Positions 40,120 to 52,981 are shown, counted from the first letter of the stretch. The stretch is 64,000 bases of DNA from Serratia grimesii NBRC 13537 (GCF_001590905.1 NZ_BCTT01000011.1:1-64000); one strand, 5' to 3'. Numbers and translations are program-made. Notes: generated by a model not told the origin, from the sequence alone.

Positions 40120-41697
40120 CTAGTCGAAGTTCATCTTGCTGGCTTTCAGATTCAGGATCGCCAGGGCGCCTACCAACAAGAAGATCAGCGTGGCAATTGC
40201 CGCCGCCAGCCCAAAGTCCTGTCCACCGCCGCCTTCGAAGGCAATACGGTAGGTGTAGCTGACCAGCAGGTCGGTATAACCGGCTGGCGTGGTGGTGCCA
40301 ATCATGTCCGGCCCGCCGTTGGTCAACAGTTGGATCAGCACGAAGTTATTAAAGTTGAAGGCGAAACTGGCGATCATAAGCGGTGTCAGCGGTTTAATCA
40401 GCAGCGGCAAAGTGATGCGGAAAAAGTTCTGCATCGGGGTGGCGCCGTCCATCGCCGAAGCCTCGTACAGGTCATCCGGGATGGCTTTCAGCAGCCCCAT
40501 GCACAGGATCATCATGTACGGATAACCCAGCCAGGTATTGACGATCAAAATCATGCTTTTGGCGGTGATAGGGTCGCTGAACCAGGCCGGTTTGATACCG
40601 AACAGATGGCTGAGCATCATGTTGATTTCACCGAAGCTTTGGTTGAACAACCCCTTGAAAATCAGAATCGAAATAAACGACGGCACCGCGTAGGGCAATA
40701 TCAACATTACGCGATACACCGCTTTGCCCTTCAGCGCTTCCCACTGCACCACGCAGGCTAGCACCATGCCTACCGCTACGGTGAGGATCACGGTCATCAC
40801 CGAGAACACAATGGTCCAGATAAAGATCGACACGAACGGTTTCTTGATGCCTTCATCCTGCAGGACGCGCAGGAAGTTTTTTCCACCGATGGTGACGGTG
40901 TAGCCCGGACTAAGCGTTTCTTTGGCCCAGTTTCCGTCAGCATTTACGGCCTGATAGAAGCCAATTTCCGGGTTCGGTCGGTATTGAATATGGGTTTGTT
41001 GGTCGGTCAGCGTATTGCTGTCCTTATCCAGCGCATAAAGCGGGGTGGTACCGGAAAACTGGCGTAGGGAGCTCATGCGCAGCTCACCGCCGTCCGGTAA
41101 CTGTGCAACCAGTTGGCTCAACGCCTGACGGTTTTGAGTGATCACTCGCAACGTGGCACGTTCGCCCGCCGGTTCGGCGCTTTCTTCGACCAGCTTCAGC
41201 GTTTGCGGTGCGTTGGCATCAAAGCTGAAAGGCTGGGAAATCAGCGGTTGGCCGCTGTCCTGATGGGTTAACTGCAGACGCCAGCGTTGATTTTCCGCCG
41301 GATACAGGGCAAAGGCAAAGGTCTTGCCGGTCTGGAATTGGCGCTGCATCAGCACCGATTGAGCGCGCTCAAAGGTGAGCTGGTTGGTACTACTGTAGTT
41401 GGTAAAGGCGATAGCGATGGTGCAAATCAGCGGAAACAGGACGAACAGCCCCATGCCAGCGATGCCAGGGTAAACGTAGCGCCAGGCGTAGGCACGACGG
41501 TTGGCGAAGACGTAAAGCCCGGCGCTGACCAGAATCAACGTCAGAATGGCAAACAGGTATTCACCCTGTGCATACATCAACACAATCAGATAGCAGGTAA
41601 CCAGGCTGAACAGGCCGATGACCAGCCATTTCAGGATGTCACTCTGCCACCACTTCGACTTTTTGCGCGCAGGTGAACCGGCGTGAGCTAATTGCAT
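40120..41697 (-). CDS. malF: Maltose/maltodextrin ABC permease MalF
   Basis: It is the larger inner-membrane permease that holds the maltose-binding site of the transporter. The start [13 protein letters not shown] gives 525 residues; an in-frame ATG 19 codons upstream lacks conservation. Three N-terminal membrane segments precede the large periplasmic P2 domain (about residues 105-290), then the core with [20 protein letters not shown] as EAA loop. A 63-base gap separates malE from malF. Confidence 0.96.
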   Translation of the reverse strand: MQLAHAGSPARKKSKWWQSDILKWLVIGLFSLVTCYLIVLMYAQGEYLFAILTLILVSAGLYVFANRRAYAWRYVYPGIAGMGLFVLFPLICTIAIAFTNYSSTNQLTFERAQSVLMQRQFQTGKTFAFALYPAENQRWRLQLTHQDSGQPLISQPFSFDANAPQTLKLVEESAEPAGERATLRVITQNRQALSQLVAQLPDGGELRMSSLRQFSGTTPLYALDKDSNTLTDQQTHIQYRPNPEIGFYQAVNADGNWAKETLSPGYTVTIGGKNFLRVLQDEGIKKPFVSIFIWTIVFSVMTVILTVAVGMVLACVVQWEALKGKAVYRVMLILPYAVPSFISILIFKGLFNQSFGEINMMLSHLFGIKPAWFSDPITAKSMILIVNTWLGYPYMMILCMGLLKAIPDDLYEASAMDGATPMQNFFRITLPLLIKPLTPLMIASFAFNFNNFVLIQLLTNGGPDMIGTTTPAGYTDLLVSYTYRIAFEGGGGQDFGLAAAIATLIFLLVGALAILNLKASKMNFD

Positions 41698-41760
41698 AGG
41701 GCGTTCCTTTCTGTGAAGCCACAGCGGGGTGCCTGTCTGCACCCCGCACAACATAGTGTG

Positions 41761-42954
41761 TTACTTGGTGATACGGGTCTGTACGTCATCCAGTGCGGCT
41801 TTCACCGTCTGACGGCCGCTGACGGCGTTGATTACCGCACTGCGTTCGGCGTACCAGAAGGCGCTCATCTGCGGGATGTTAGGCATGATTTCGCCGTTCT
41901 GGGAGTTTTCCATGGTGGCGGCAATCTTCGGATCTTTCGCCAGTTGTTCCTGGTAAGACTTCAGTGCAACAGCACCCAGAGGCTTGTCTTTGTTGACGTC
42001 CGCCAGCCCTTCGTTGGTCAGCAGGTAGTTCTCAAGGAATTCGGTCGCCAGCTCTTTGTTTGGGCTAGCGGCGTTGATCCCTGCGGTCAGTACGCCGACG
42101 AAAGGTTTGGATGGCTTGCCCTTAAAGGTTGGCAGCAGGGTCACGCCGTAGTTAATTTTGCTTTGCTCGATGTTTGACCATGCCCACGGGCCATTGATGG
42201 TCATGGCGGTCTGGCCTTTGTTGAACGCAGCTTCGGCAATCGAGTAGTCGGTATCGGCGTTGATGTGTTTGTTTTTTACCAAATCGACGATGAATTGCAG
42301 GCCAGCCTGGGAACCGGCATTGGCGACACCTACGTCCTTGATGTTGTACTTGCCATTCTCATACTTGAAGGCATAACCGCCGTCGGCGGCAATAATTGGC
42401 CAGGTGAAGTAGGGTTCTTGCAGATTCCACATGATGGCACTCTTGCCTTTGGCGCGCAGTTCTTTGTCCAGCGCCGGAATTTCTTCCCAGGTTTTCGGTG
42501 CTTGCTTGATCAGGTCTTTGTTATAAATCAGCGATAACGCTTCAACGGCGATCGGGTAACCGATCAACTTGCCGTCATAACGTACTGCATCCCAGGTGAA
42601 CGGGAACAACTTGTCCTGGAAAGCTTTGGAAGGATGGATCTCGGCCAGCAGGCCTGACTGCGCGTAACCACCAAAACGGTCATGAGCCCAGAAGATGATG
42701 TCCGGGCCGTCGCCGGTTGCCGCAACCTGCGGGTATTTCTCTTCCAGCTTGTCCGGATGTTCGATGGTGACTTTGATACCGGTGTCTTTCTCAAATTTTT
42801 TGCCGACTTCGGCCAGGCCGTTATAGCCTTTATCGCCGTTGATCCAGATAACCAGTTTCCCTTCCTCGATCTTGGCAAAGGCGGAAGAAGAGAGCACCAA
42901 CGTGGTCAGAGCCGAAAGTACCAGCGTACGGGCGGTGGTAAAGCTGCGAGTCAT
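41761..42954 (-). CDS. malE: Periplasmic maltose-binding protein
   Basis: It binds maltose and maltodextrins in the periplasm and delivers them to MalFGK2. The start [11 protein letters not shown] gives 397 residues; the upstream in-frame ATG is rejected because the GGAT-type ribosome-binding site lies between the two. The signal peptide ends at Ala27 (AFA/KIEEG). The mature start [20 protein letters not shown] is characteristic. It heads malEFG and diverges from the malK operon across a MalT/CRP region. Confidence 0.97.
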   Translation of the reverse strand: MTRSFTTARTLVLSALTTLVLSSSAFAKIEEGKLVIWINGDKGYNGLAEVGKKFEKDTGIKVTIEHPDKLEEKYPQVAATGDGPDIIFWAHDRFGGYAQSGLLAEIHPSKAFQDKLFPFTWDAVRYDGKLIGYPIAVEALSLIYNKDLIKQAPKTWEEIPALDKELRAKGKSAIMWNLQEPYFTWPIIAADGGYAFKYENGKYNIKDVGVANAGSQAGLQFIVDLVKNKHINADTDYSIAEAAFNKGQTAMTINGPWAWSNIEQSKINYGVTLLPTFKGKPSKPFVGVLTAGINAASPNKELATEFLENYLLTNEGLADVNKDKPLGAVALKSYQEQLAKDPKIAATMENSQNGEIMPNIPQMSAFWYAERSAVINAVSGRQTVKAALDDVQTRITK

Positions 42955-43313
42955 AATCCAATCCTTCTTTTTTGTGGGCACGTAAATCAAGGAGAGAGGT
43001 TTCGCGGTAATAGTGGGTCACAAAGCGACATATTCTCATCCTCCCCCCTTCTACGCCCCATGCCTGCGTAGTGTGATCCAGTTAACATTGCTCTCTATTC
43101 TGTGGCGTCAGACACAAAATAGGGGGACGATTTTTGCCAGGCAGATCACAGATTTGTCTTAAGCGTGGAACTTCTCACCGCTACGGTCGTTCTCTCATCC
43201 TCCCATCTCCTCCCCCATGAAAAATTCTGTTACGGATGATTACCCTTTGTGGGGTTTACCGCACTATCGGCCACATTGATTTTTATCGCCACGTGCAGCA
43301 GGGAATCGGATTT
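42955..43313. promoter_or_regulatory. Divergent mal control region with MalT boxes and CRP-like sites
   Basis: This 359-base gap holds no gene. MalT-box-like decamers (consensus GGGGA[G/T]GAGG) occur on the minus strand at 43206-43215 (GGGGAGGAGA), 43037-43046 (GGGGAGGATG) and 43196-43205 (TGGGAGGATG), and on plus at 43123-43132 (GGGGACGATT). CRP-like half-sites lie at 43072-43079 (TGTGATCC) and 43143-43150 (AGATCACA). The layout parallels the E. coli malEp-malKp region, where MalT and CRP form one shared complex. Confidence 0.7.
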
Positions 43314-44280
43314 ATGTCGCCAATGCCTATCGCCACTCAGCCAACCCTGTACCGGATCCATCCGGTCAGTTTCCGTGATGGAAACGGGGACGGTGTGGGT
43401 GACGCTCACGGCATGATTGCGGCATTACCGTACTTGAGCACGCTGTCGATTGACGGTTTGGTACTGCCGCAAGCGTTGGCGGCACAAGATGAAGCCACGG
43501 TCGCAACCCAAGGGCTGACGTTGTGGTATTGCGACGGGCCAAACCACATTCGTCGCGCCACCGCTGCGCAGCAACAGTATCTCCGCAGCCCATTAGCGTT
43601 AGAGGTCGTGCCCTTCAGCGTGGAAAAGCTGGTTGAGGTATTGAATGACCGCCGCGTCACCCTGGCTGATAGCCTGTGGAGTACCGGTGATGCCGACCAA
43701 CCTCGCGTGGTCAGCCATTGGGGGCAAGGCAACTTACGCTCCGCTGATGCTTTTTTGACGCTGTTGGCAATGTTGCCTGCCCCTATTTGCTTGTATCAAG
43801 GCGAAGAATTGGGACTGCCGCACGCCGCTGGCCTGCAGGATCCTCTTGGTGCGCAAACGCCGATGCCTTGGCATGAAGCGCCAGAACAGGTGACCTCTGG
43901 CGAAATTCACTGGTACCAGCAGGTGGCGATCGAACACCGCGCGCTGGCCATCAGCCGCCAGCAGTATGACAACCAATCCACCTTACGTTACTGCCAGTCC
44001 CTGCTGGCATTACGCCGGCTGCCGGTTATCCAACAGGGAGAACTGAGCATCGTTAGCCAGCGTAATGGCGTCGTGCGCTTACTTATTACCCATCAGGATC
44101 AATGCCTTGAAGCGCTGATTAACCTGCAGCCTTATACTCAGGCGGCCGCGCCGTCTGAGGCGACCTTGCCACTGGCATGGCAGCACGGTGCGCAGCAAGA
44201 GGGTCATCAATGGGTTTTGGCGGGTTTTGCGTCCGCCATTTTTACACGAAATGTTAACTGCGAAAGCAGGGGAGTAACGC

Positions 44281-44288
<8 letters not shown>
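43314..44288 (+). CDS. Shortened GH13 alpha-glucosidase-like protein lacking catalytic residues
   Basis: The 324-residue product (start [11 protein letters not shown]) begins with the GH13 strand-1 motif ([18 protein letters not shown], then [19 protein letters not shown]) and ends with GH13-like segments ([31 protein letters not shown], the [15 protein letters not shown] region). The barrel between, which should carry the nucleophile Asp and acid/base Glu, is replaced by about 100 unrelated residues. The usual NHD motif reads VVSHWGQG. It cannot be an ordinary glucosidase. It is first in the malK-lamB-malM operon and overlaps malK by eight bases. A binding or regulatory role is possible but not shown. 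Confidence 0.75.
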
Positions 44289-46715
<2,427 letters not shown>

Positions 46716-46724
46716 TGTGATAAC

Positions 46725-46747
46725 GGGGAGAGCCAGGTGTTCTCCCC
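46725..46747 (+). other. Intercistronic hairpin lamB-malM
   Basis: A 7-bp stem (GGGGAGA/TCTCCCC) with a 9-base loop lies 10 bases after the lamB stop. It may protect the lamB mRNA end while allowing lower malM expression. In E. coli this gap also carries hairpin-forming repeats. Confidence 0.45.
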
Positions 46748-46810
46748 AACCTGTATTCGCCGACACTGACTCTCTTGCCTGAGGCGCGTCGGATACAATG
46801 GGGTATAACA

Positions 46811-47713
46811 ATGAAAAAGAATCTGCTGTCACTCTGCTTGTCACTGGCGCTTACCCTTGGTGCGCCATTGGCGGCCAATGCTGATACGCCGGCTAATGTC
46901 TCCATCGCACCAGCCATTAGTGCCAGCACGCTGCAAAGCCTGCCATGGCAACCGCTGGTACCGCCGGTTAGCCAAGACGTGAAACTGGATAATGTCAGCC
47001 CGCAAATCAATCAGGGCGATATTCAGGGCGCTATTGCCGCCTATACGCTGCCAGCCGATCGCGGCTCGCTGGAAGTTACGCTGAGCAGCATCAGCAAGAA
47101 CAACTCAATTTATGCGCCAAGCGTACTGGTGCTCGATGAGCACCTGCGTCCGGCTGCCTATTACCCGAGCAGCTACTTCCCTTATCAGCCACCTGGCGCG
47201 ATGTCGTCGGATCGCTTAGAGGGAACGCTGAAACTGACCCCAGCTCTGGGTCAGAAACAAATCTACCTGCTGGTGTACACCACCCGTCAGGATCTGGCAA
47301 AAACCACCCAACTGACCAACCCGGCAAAAGCATATGCGCAGGGTGTGGGTAACGCAGTGCCGGATATTCCGGATCCTATCGCTAGCCATAGCACCAGTGG
47401 CACCATCAAACTGAAGGTCACTGCAGAACAGGGTAGCGGCAATATTATGATTGGCATGCTGCAACCGGCACCGGCTGCGACGCCAGTGGTTGTGGGATCT
47501 ACTGCTGCAGTCGCAGCAGCACCGGCTCCGGTACCAAGCAAGCCGGCGGAACCGATGTTGAATGATACAGAAACCTACTTTAACAATGGCATCAAACAGG
47601 CAGTGAAGGCGGGAGACATCGATAAAGCGCTGAAGCTGATGAATGAGGCGGAAAAACTGGGTTCCACCACAGCACGTGAAACGTTTATTAGCAGCGTGAA
47701 AGGCAAGGGGTAG
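46811..47713 (+). CDS. malM: Maltose operon periplasmic protein MalM
   Basis: The 300-residue periplasmic protein is coexpressed with malK and lamB and has no established function. MKKNLLSLCLSLALTLG begins a signal peptide ending near residue 24 (ANA/DTP). A beta-rich domain follows, then a Pro/Ala linker (VAAAPAPVPSKPAEP) and a helical C-terminus. The start at 46811 is chosen over 46775 because the signal peptide begins there. A strong terminator follows the stop. Confidence 0.95.
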   Translation: MKKNLLSLCLSLALTLGAPLAANADTPANVSIAPAISASTLQSLPWQPLVPPVSQDVKLDNVSPQINQGDIQGAIAAYTLPADRGSLEVTLSSISKNNSIYAPSVLVLDEHLRPAAYYPSSYFPYQPPGAMSSDRLEGTLKLTPALGQKQIYLLVYTTRQDLAKTTQLTNPAKAYAQGVGNAVPDIPDPIASHSTSGTIKLKVTAEQGSGNIMIGMLQPAPAATPVVVGSTAAVAAAPAPVPSKPAEPMLNDTETYFNNGIKQAVKAGDIDKALKLMNEAEKLGSTTARETFISSVKGKG

Positions 47714-47745
47714 TACCCGACGCTGCCGATGCTGGCTCAATGATT

Positions 47746-47769
47746 GGTGCGCCTCGGCGCACCTTTTTT
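47746..47769. terminator. Terminator after malM
   Basis: An 8-bp stem (GGTGCGCC/GGCGCACC) with a two-base loop is followed by TTTTTT. It ends the malK operon and reaches the stop of the convergent nucleoside hydrolase gene. Confidence 0.85.
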
Positions 47770-48752
47770 CATTCGCGGGCCAGCGTTTGGCCGATCAACG
47801 CCAGTAGACGGGGATTATCGACCTGTTGCATCACCCGCACAGGTTTGCCCGTGGGCTCCGGCATGCCGACGGTCAGGCGCAAACTGTCTGGCCGCCAGCG
47901 CCGTGAACTGCCGCGTGTCATGGCTCCCTCCAGTGCAACATCCACATAATATTCTTCTGTTGTCACCAGCTCCGGCTCTAACAGCCAGGCAATCACCAGC
48001 GCATCATGAATCCAACAGCCTGGTAGATGGCGCGTATGGCGGGAATAATCGATCCAGGGTTGGGTCGTCGCCCGCAGATAGCGACACAGCGGCGTATCCG
48101 GTTGGGTCATGTGCGCCAGGTCTGCCTGAGTCAACATCGTCTTTGTCGTGACGTCTAATGGGGCGAGCGTGATGTTAGCGCCGCTAGTCAGCACCCGCCG
48201 GGCGGCTTCAGGATCCAATCCAAAATTGGTGTCCTTAATGTAGCCTTCGACGTTGAAAACCCCGCCCATAATCACGATTTCCTTCACGGCTTGGGCCATC
48301 TGTGGATACAACTGCAAAGCATGCGCGACGTTGGTGAGTGGGCCGATCGCTGCCAGGGTGATTTCGCCGGGGTTATTGCAGATAAGCTCGCCGATTGCCA
48401 CTGCGGCATTCGGTGTTGTTGTTATTGTGGCATGTGGGTAAGGCGTTTCGCGCCACAGGCTGGCTAAATCCGGATCGGTAATGGCACGATCCAAATGGGC
48501 ACGCCAGGGCTCTGGTGGTTCACTCAAGGCACAGGTGGCGCCAGCCACCACCGGCACCTGATAGCCGGTTTGTTGCAATAGATGATGGGCCACGGCGAAG
48601 CCGACGTCACGTGGCGTATTGCCCGCTACGATGCTGATCAACTCCAGTGAGAGCTGCGGTCTGGCCGCCAGAGCTAATGCCAGCGCCAACCCGTCGTCGA
48701 CGTTGGCACCGGGGATGCCGTTACCGGGATCGCAATCAATAATCAAACGCAT
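47769..48752 (-). CDS. Nucleoside hydrolase (IunH family)
   Basis: It should hydrolyse nucleosides to a base and ribose with Ca2+ at the active site. The 327 residues carry a variant of the DTDPGxDD calcium motif: DCDPGNGIPGANVDDGLAL at residues 6-24, with extra residues between DPG and DD. Other family segments are AIGPLTNVAHAL, IVIMGGVF, TNFGLDPEAARRVL and the C-terminal WIHDALVIAWLLEP with the catalytic His-Asp. It is the last gene of an operon with a LacI-type regulator (22 bases upstream) and an MFS transporter. Substrate preference is unknown. Confidence 0.8.
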   Translation of the reverse strand: MRLIIDCDPGNGIPGANVDDGLALALALAARPQLSLELISIVAGNTPRDVGFAVAHHLLQQTGYQVPVVAGATCALSEPPEPWRAHLDRAITDPDLASLWRETPYPHATITTTPNAAVAIGELICNNPGEITLAAIGPLTNVAHALQLYPQMAQAVKEIVIMGGVFNVEGYIKDTNFGLDPEAARRVLTSGANITLAPLDVTTKTMLTQADLAHMTQPDTPLCRYLRATTQPWIDYSRHTRHLPGCWIHDALVIAWLLEPELVTTEEYYVDVALEGAMTRGSSRRWRPDSLRLTVGMPEPTGKPVRVMQQVDNPRLLALIGQTLARE

Positions 48753-48774
48753 AGCAGTTACCTAAATCAATAAA

Positions 48775-49776
48775 CTAGCAGCCGCACGATCGGCGGATAT
48801 GTAGCTGGAAGGCGAATTCATGCAGCTCCGGTTGTGCCGCACCGGCAGCCAGCATGGCGATTGCCCGTTTCGCCATGGCGTCAATCGGCTGTTCGACTGC
48901 GCTGAGGGGCGGAATGCTGAATTCGGATTGCTGGGTGCCATTAAAGCAAATGATAGCCAGGTCGTCCGGTACGTGCAGTCGGTGTTCCGCCAGTGCCGAC
49001 AAACAACCGAGCGCCTGTTGCTCGTTGGATGTGAATATGGCTCGTGGGCGCGGTCCTTGCAGCATTCTTTGACTGGCCTGATAGCCACCCTGACGTGTGT
49101 AGGGGGCTTCAAAAATCCATTCCTCATGCGGTGTAATGCCCGCCTCAATCAGAGCATCATGCCAGCCATTTAGGCGATCCTGTGCGTTGAGCATGCTCAG
49201 TGGGCCAACAAAAATGCCAATTTCCCGGTAGCCGTGTTGTAGCAGATGGCGTGTTGCCTGGCAGGCAGCATCACGTTCGTCTACGCGAATGGCGCAAATA
49301 CCGGCATGGTTGTCGATGGTGTCGATCATCACGCAAGGGGTACCGGAATTGCGGATCAGATCAAACCAGGGATGGCGATCGACACTGATGTACAGCAGTC
49401 CGTCAACCTGACGGCGCAGCAGATGGTTAATCAGGTCGTGTTCGCGCTGCCGGTCGTCGCCGGCGTCACCTAACAACAGTACGCGTCCGTGGCTGAATGC
49501 CTCGCGTTGCAGCGCCCGTGCCAGTGTGGCAAAAAAGGGGTTGGAAATGTCAGGCACTACTAAACCGTAAGTCAGGGTATTACCTGAGGCCAGTGCGCGG
49601 GCAATGTCGTTCGGCCGGTAACCGGTTTGTTCGATCGCTGCCAGTACCCGCAAACGGGTGGCTTCTGCCACCGGCCGCGGGCCGTTGTTAATCACATAAC
49701 TGACGACCGCGACCGAGGTGCCCGCTACGCGGGCGACGTCGGCGCGGGTGATACGCCGCGCGGATTGATTATCCAA
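48775..49776 (-). CDS. LacI-family transcriptional regulator of the nucleoside cluster
   Basis: The 333-residue product uses a TTG start (protein begins MDNQSARRITRADVARVAGT) with CAGGAAC six bases before it. The only upstream in-frame ATG lies inside the transporter gene. The helix-turn-helix (ADVARVAGTSVAVVSYVIN) and hinge (DIARALASGNTLTYGLVVPD) are complete, followed by a periplasmic-binding-type effector domain. It sits between the transporter and the hydrolase it likely controls. A perfect 18-base palindrome upstream of the transporter is its probable operator. Confidence 0.82.
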   Translation of the reverse strand: MDNQSARRITRADVARVAGTSVAVVSYVINNGPRPVAEATRLRVLAAIEQTGYRPNDIARALASGNTLTYGLVVPDISNPFFATLARALQREAFSHGRVLLLGDAGDDRQREHDLINHLLRRQVDGLLYISVDRHPWFDLIRNSGTPCVMIDTIDNHAGICAIRVDERDAACQATRHLLQHGYREIGIFVGPLSMLNAQDRLNGWHDALIEAGITPHEEWIFEAPYTRQGGYQASQRMLQGPRPRAIFTSNEQQALGCLSALAEHRLHVPDDLAIICFNGTQQSEFSIPPLSAVEQPIDAMAKRAIAMLAAGAAQPELHEFAFQLHIRRSCGC

Positions 49777-49798
49777 GTTGGGTTCCTGTACGCCCTGA

Positions 49799-51181
49799 TT
49801 ACGCCGCGTCCTGCGGCAAGTTAAGATCGCGGCCGCGGGTTTCCGGTGCAAAGAAGGTGGTGATTAAGCCAATGCCCGCCATTACAACAAAATAGCAGGC
49901 AACAGGCCACCAGTGACCGAAGCCGGCCAGCAGGGCGGTAGCAATCAGCGGTGCGGTACCGCCGGACAGGATCGACCCCAGCTCTTTGGCAAATGCCATT
50001 TTTGAGTAGCGATTTTTGACGCCGAACAGTTCCACGCCGTAGGCGGCCTGCACGCCAAAAATACCCAATGACGCAATGCACATGCCGACCACAATCACCG
50101 AAATCACTATTGCTGGTTCGCGGCTGTCGAGCAGCCAGAATGCCGGGAAGGCATACAGCACTAGCAACAGGCAGAACCAACGGTAGGTAACGCGGCGGCC
50201 AAAGCGGTCAGAAAGCCAACCCGCGAGCGGGATCACCAGGAAACCGCACAGTGAGGCAATCATCACCGCCAGTGCCGGCACTGACTTATCCACCATCAGC
50301 ACCTTGGCAACGTAACCCACGATAAAGCCCTGGCACAGATAGGATGGGCCGTTCTCGCCAATACGCAGGCCTAGCATGATCCAGAAGGCTTTAGTGCGTT
50401 GCAGATAGCTGCGGTTATCTGGTGTAGCAGGCGTGTTGTCCAGCATCCGCTGACGGTTTTGTTGCAGTTCGCGTTCAAACACCGGTGTTTCACGTACGTG
50501 GCGGCGCAGGTACAGCGCCCCTCCGGCGATCAAGATGCTGGCGAGGAACGGAATACGCCAGCCCCAAGCGATCAGATCAGCTTTATCCAACTGCAAGACC
50601 AGCAGCCACACCAGCGAGGCCAATAGCGTTCCGCTGTTAGAGCCGATAGCAATGATCGAGGCGACCAGGCCACGCCGTTTGGCCGGTGCGTATTCTGCCA
50701 GCATGACGGCGCCGCCGGAAAGTTCTGCACCAGCACCGAAGCCCTGAGCAAAACGCAGGATCACCAGACAGGTGGGGGCCCAGACGCCAATTTGGGCATA
50801 GGAAGGGATCAGCCCGATCAGCGTTGTGGAAACGCCCATCAGTGCAACTGTTGTGAGCAACACCACGCGGCGGCCCTTACGGTCGCCAATCCAGCCGAAA
50901 ACCAACGCGCCGATAGGCCGGGCAATAAAACCGACGGAGTAGGTGGCGAAGCTTGCCAGTAGCGCGACCATTGGGGTGGCTTCGGGGAAGAACACGTCGC
51001 CGAACACCATGCCCGCCGCCAGACCATACAGGGCAAAATCGACATACTCCATGGCGGTGCCGAGCCAGCATGAGAAAGTGGCGCGCCAGAATTGACCACG
51101 CCCCTCTTTGGTGGCTAAACGTTCATCGGCCGCCAGCGTTTCACTGGCGGCCTGTGGGGTTGCAAGCGTTGTTTCGCTCAT
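49799..51181 (-). CDS. MFS transporter, metabolite:H+ symporter type
   Basis: It is an inner-membrane transporter of the MFS metabolite:H+ symporter group (ShiA/ProP relatives), 460 residues from MSETTLATPQ with 12 membrane segments. The loop 2-3 motif GWIGDRKGRRVVLL and the opening FSCWLGTAMEYVDFALYG are typical. In-frame starts further upstream encode non-conserved sequence across the promoter and are rejected. It is first in the operon with the LacI regulator and nucleoside hydrolase, which suggests import of a nucleoside or a related compound. The family also carries organic acids and betaines, so this is inference. Confidence 0.8.
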   Translation of the reverse strand: MSETTLATPQAASETLAADERLATKEGRGQFWRATFSCWLGTAMEYVDFALYGLAAGMVFGDVFFPEATPMVALLASFATYSVGFIARPIGALVFGWIGDRKGRRVVLLTTVALMGVSTTLIGLIPSYAQIGVWAPTCLVILRFAQGFGAGAELSGGAVMLAEYAPAKRRGLVASIIAIGSNSGTLLASLVWLLVLQLDKADLIAWGWRIPFLASILIAGGALYLRRHVRETPVFERELQQNRQRMLDNTPATPDNRSYLQRTKAFWIMLGLRIGENGPSYLCQGFIVGYVAKVLMVDKSVPALAVMIASLCGFLVIPLAGWLSDRFGRRVTYRWFCLLLVLYAFPAFWLLDSREPAIVISVIVVGMCIASLGIFGVQAAYGVELFGVKNRYSKMAFAKELGSILSGGTAPLIATALLAGFGHWWPVACYFVVMAGIGLITTFFAPETRGRDLNLPQDAA

Positions 51182-51287
51182 TGTATTGATATCCTCTGTT
51201 TTGCTGCAGTGAGTTCCCTGGTGTCGGCAAGAAGGTTTGCTGACGAAAAAGTCGGACAAATGGCGATTCAACGCTGCGATGCAAGAG

Positions 51288-51305
51288 TATCTACGCGCGT
51301 AGATA
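51288..51305. promoter_or_regulatory. 18-base operator palindrome TATCTACGCGCGTAGATA
   Basis: This is a perfect inverted repeat with central CG, the form bound by LacI-family repressors. It lies 107 bases upstream of the MFS gene in the 370-base divergent gap to ubiC. The LacI-type regulator encoded in the same operon is the expected ligand, implying autoregulation. The rest of the gap holds no supportable gene. Confidence 0.65.
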
Positions 51306-51551
51306 AAACAATGCAACAAAGGTGAAAGTTTGCGGACGATCACAGAATCCCCATCGCTCCGGGGAACGAAGGTAAAGAAAACAGATGGCAGAAAAATGAC
51401 ATTACGGCACTTTTTTACTGTTGAGTTTGCTACGTGCTATCCCACGAATCTGCCTGCCGCTTTTGAATTTCTGCGTTACAATGGCTCTCTGTTAACAGTT
51501 TGTATGGTCTGGCGCGGCCGCAGGGCGCGGCGTCAGGCATGGAGTAGAGCA

Positions 51552-52076
51552 ATGTCTGGCAATAGGGATTCCATCTTGCCGCCGCTGGAGTGGTTATCTG
51601 TGCAACATCCTCCGGTACCCGCCGCTGTAAGCGACTGGCTGATGGAGCTAGGGTCGATGACTCGCCGTTTTGAGCGTCACTGTGGGCGTGTGCACGTTGA
51701 ACCACAGCGCGAATGTTTTGTTACCCGCGATCAACTGGGTGAAGAGGCTGAACATTTGCCGGACAGCCCGCGTTACTGGCTACGTGAAATCGTGTTATTG
51801 GGCGACAACCAGCCTTGGTTGCTGGGGCGTACGGTGATCCCTCAGGAAACGCTCACTGGCCCGGATTTGGCGCTGGTGGATTTGGGGACGCTGCCACTGG
51901 GGCGTTATCTGTTTAGCAGCAATGAGCTAACCCGCGATTATATTCACATGGGGCGGCAAGAGAGCTTGTGGGCGCGTCGCTCCCGCCTGAGACTGGCGGG
52001 TAAACCGCTGTTGCTGACGGAACTGTTTTTACCGGCTTCGCCACTGTATGCGGCAGAAAGTACGGACCCAGAATGA
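51552..52076 (+). CDS. ubiC: Chorismate pyruvate-lyase
   Basis: It converts chorismate to 4-hydroxybenzoate plus pyruvate, the first step of ubiquinone synthesis. The start [15 protein letters not shown] gives 174 residues, near family length, with GGAG upstream. The longer open frame from 51330 has no conserved sequence. Family segments include [33 protein letters not shown] and [22 protein letters not shown]. It is followed closely by ubiA in the same operon, as in E. coli. Confidence 0.95.
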   Translation: MSGNRDSILPPLEWLSVQHPPVPAAVSDWLMELGSMTRRFERHCGRVHVEPQRECFVTRDQLGEEAEHLPDSPRYWLREIVLLGDNQPWLLGRTVIPQETLTGPDLALVDLGTLPLGRYLFSSNELTRDYIHMGRQESLWARRSRLRLAGKPLLLTELFLPASPLYAAESTDPE

Positions 52077-52093
52077 TGAGGAGAGGAAATACC

Positions 52094-52966
52094 TTGGAGG
52101 GAAGCGTGATTCAAAGCAAGTGGCAGGCTTATAGCCATCTGATGCGCATTGATAAACCGATTGGCACCTTGTTGTTGCTGTGGCCAACTCTGTGGGCGCT
52201 GTGGCTGGCGGGGCAGGGCGTGCCATCGCTGTCTATCCTGTTGGTGTTTGTGGTTGGGGTCTTCCTGATGCGTGCAGCCGGTTGCGTGGTGAATGACTAT
52301 GCTGATCGCGCCGTCGACGGCCACGTAAAGCGGACTGCCGGGCGTCCGATGCCAAGCGGCAGAGTTAGCGAGAAAGAAGCCAAAATTCTGTTTGTGGTAT
52401 TGGTACTGATCTCATTCGGGCTGGTGCTAACGCTGAATTCAATGACCATTTGGCTGTCACTGGCCGCGTTGGCATTGGCATGGGCTTATCCGTTTATGAA
52501 GCGGGTCACGCATCTACCGCAGTTCGTACTGGGTGCTGCCTTTGGTTGGGGCATTCCCATGGCTTATGCTGCTGTGAGTGAGTCGCTGCCTCTGAGCTGC
52601 TGGCTGCTATTGCTGGCCAATATCTGCTGGACAGTGGCTTATGACACGCTGTACGCCATGGTTGACCGTGATGATGATTTGAAGATTGGTGTTAAATCCA
52701 CGGCCATTTTGTTTGGGCGTTACGACAAACTGATCGTTGGCTTACTGCAACTGGCCACGCTGTTGTTGTTAGTCTGGGTTGGCTATCTGGCTCAGTTGAG
52801 CGGGGCATTTTACTGGTCGTTACTGCTGGCAGGTGCGCTGTTTATCCACCAGCAAAAGCAGATCGCGACCCGTGAGCGCGAGGCCTGCTTCAAGGCATTC
52901 CTGGACAACAACTACGTTGGGTTAGTGCTGTTTATTGGTATCGCGCTGAGTTACTGGCAGGCTTAA
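52094..52966 (+). CDS. ubiA: 4-hydroxybenzoate octaprenyltransferase
   Basis: This inner-membrane prenyltransferase attaches the octaprenyl chain to 4-hydroxybenzoate. A TTG start ([11 protein letters not shown]) preceded by GAGGAAAT gives 290 residues, exactly the E. coli length and aligned with its N-terminus. An upstream in-frame ATG at 52073 would add seven residues and overlap the ubiC stop. The two Asp-rich motifs NDYADRAVD and [13 protein letters not shown] are intact, with about nine membrane segments. Confidence 0.95.
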   Translation: MEGSVIQSKWQAYSHLMRIDKPIGTLLLLWPTLWALWLAGQGVPSLSILLVFVVGVFLMRAAGCVVNDYADRAVDGHVKRTAGRPMPSGRVSEKEAKILFVVLVLISFGLVLTLNSMTIWLSLAALALAWAYPFMKRVTHLPQFVLGAAFGWGIPMAYAAVSESLPLSCWLLLLANICWTVAYDTLYAMVDRDDDLKIGVKSTAILFGRYDKLIVGLLQLATLLLLVWVGYLAQLSGAFYWSLLLAGALFIHQQKQIATREREACFKAFLDNNYVGLVLFIGIALSYWQA

Positions 52967-52981
52967 CGGGCCACTGGCAAT

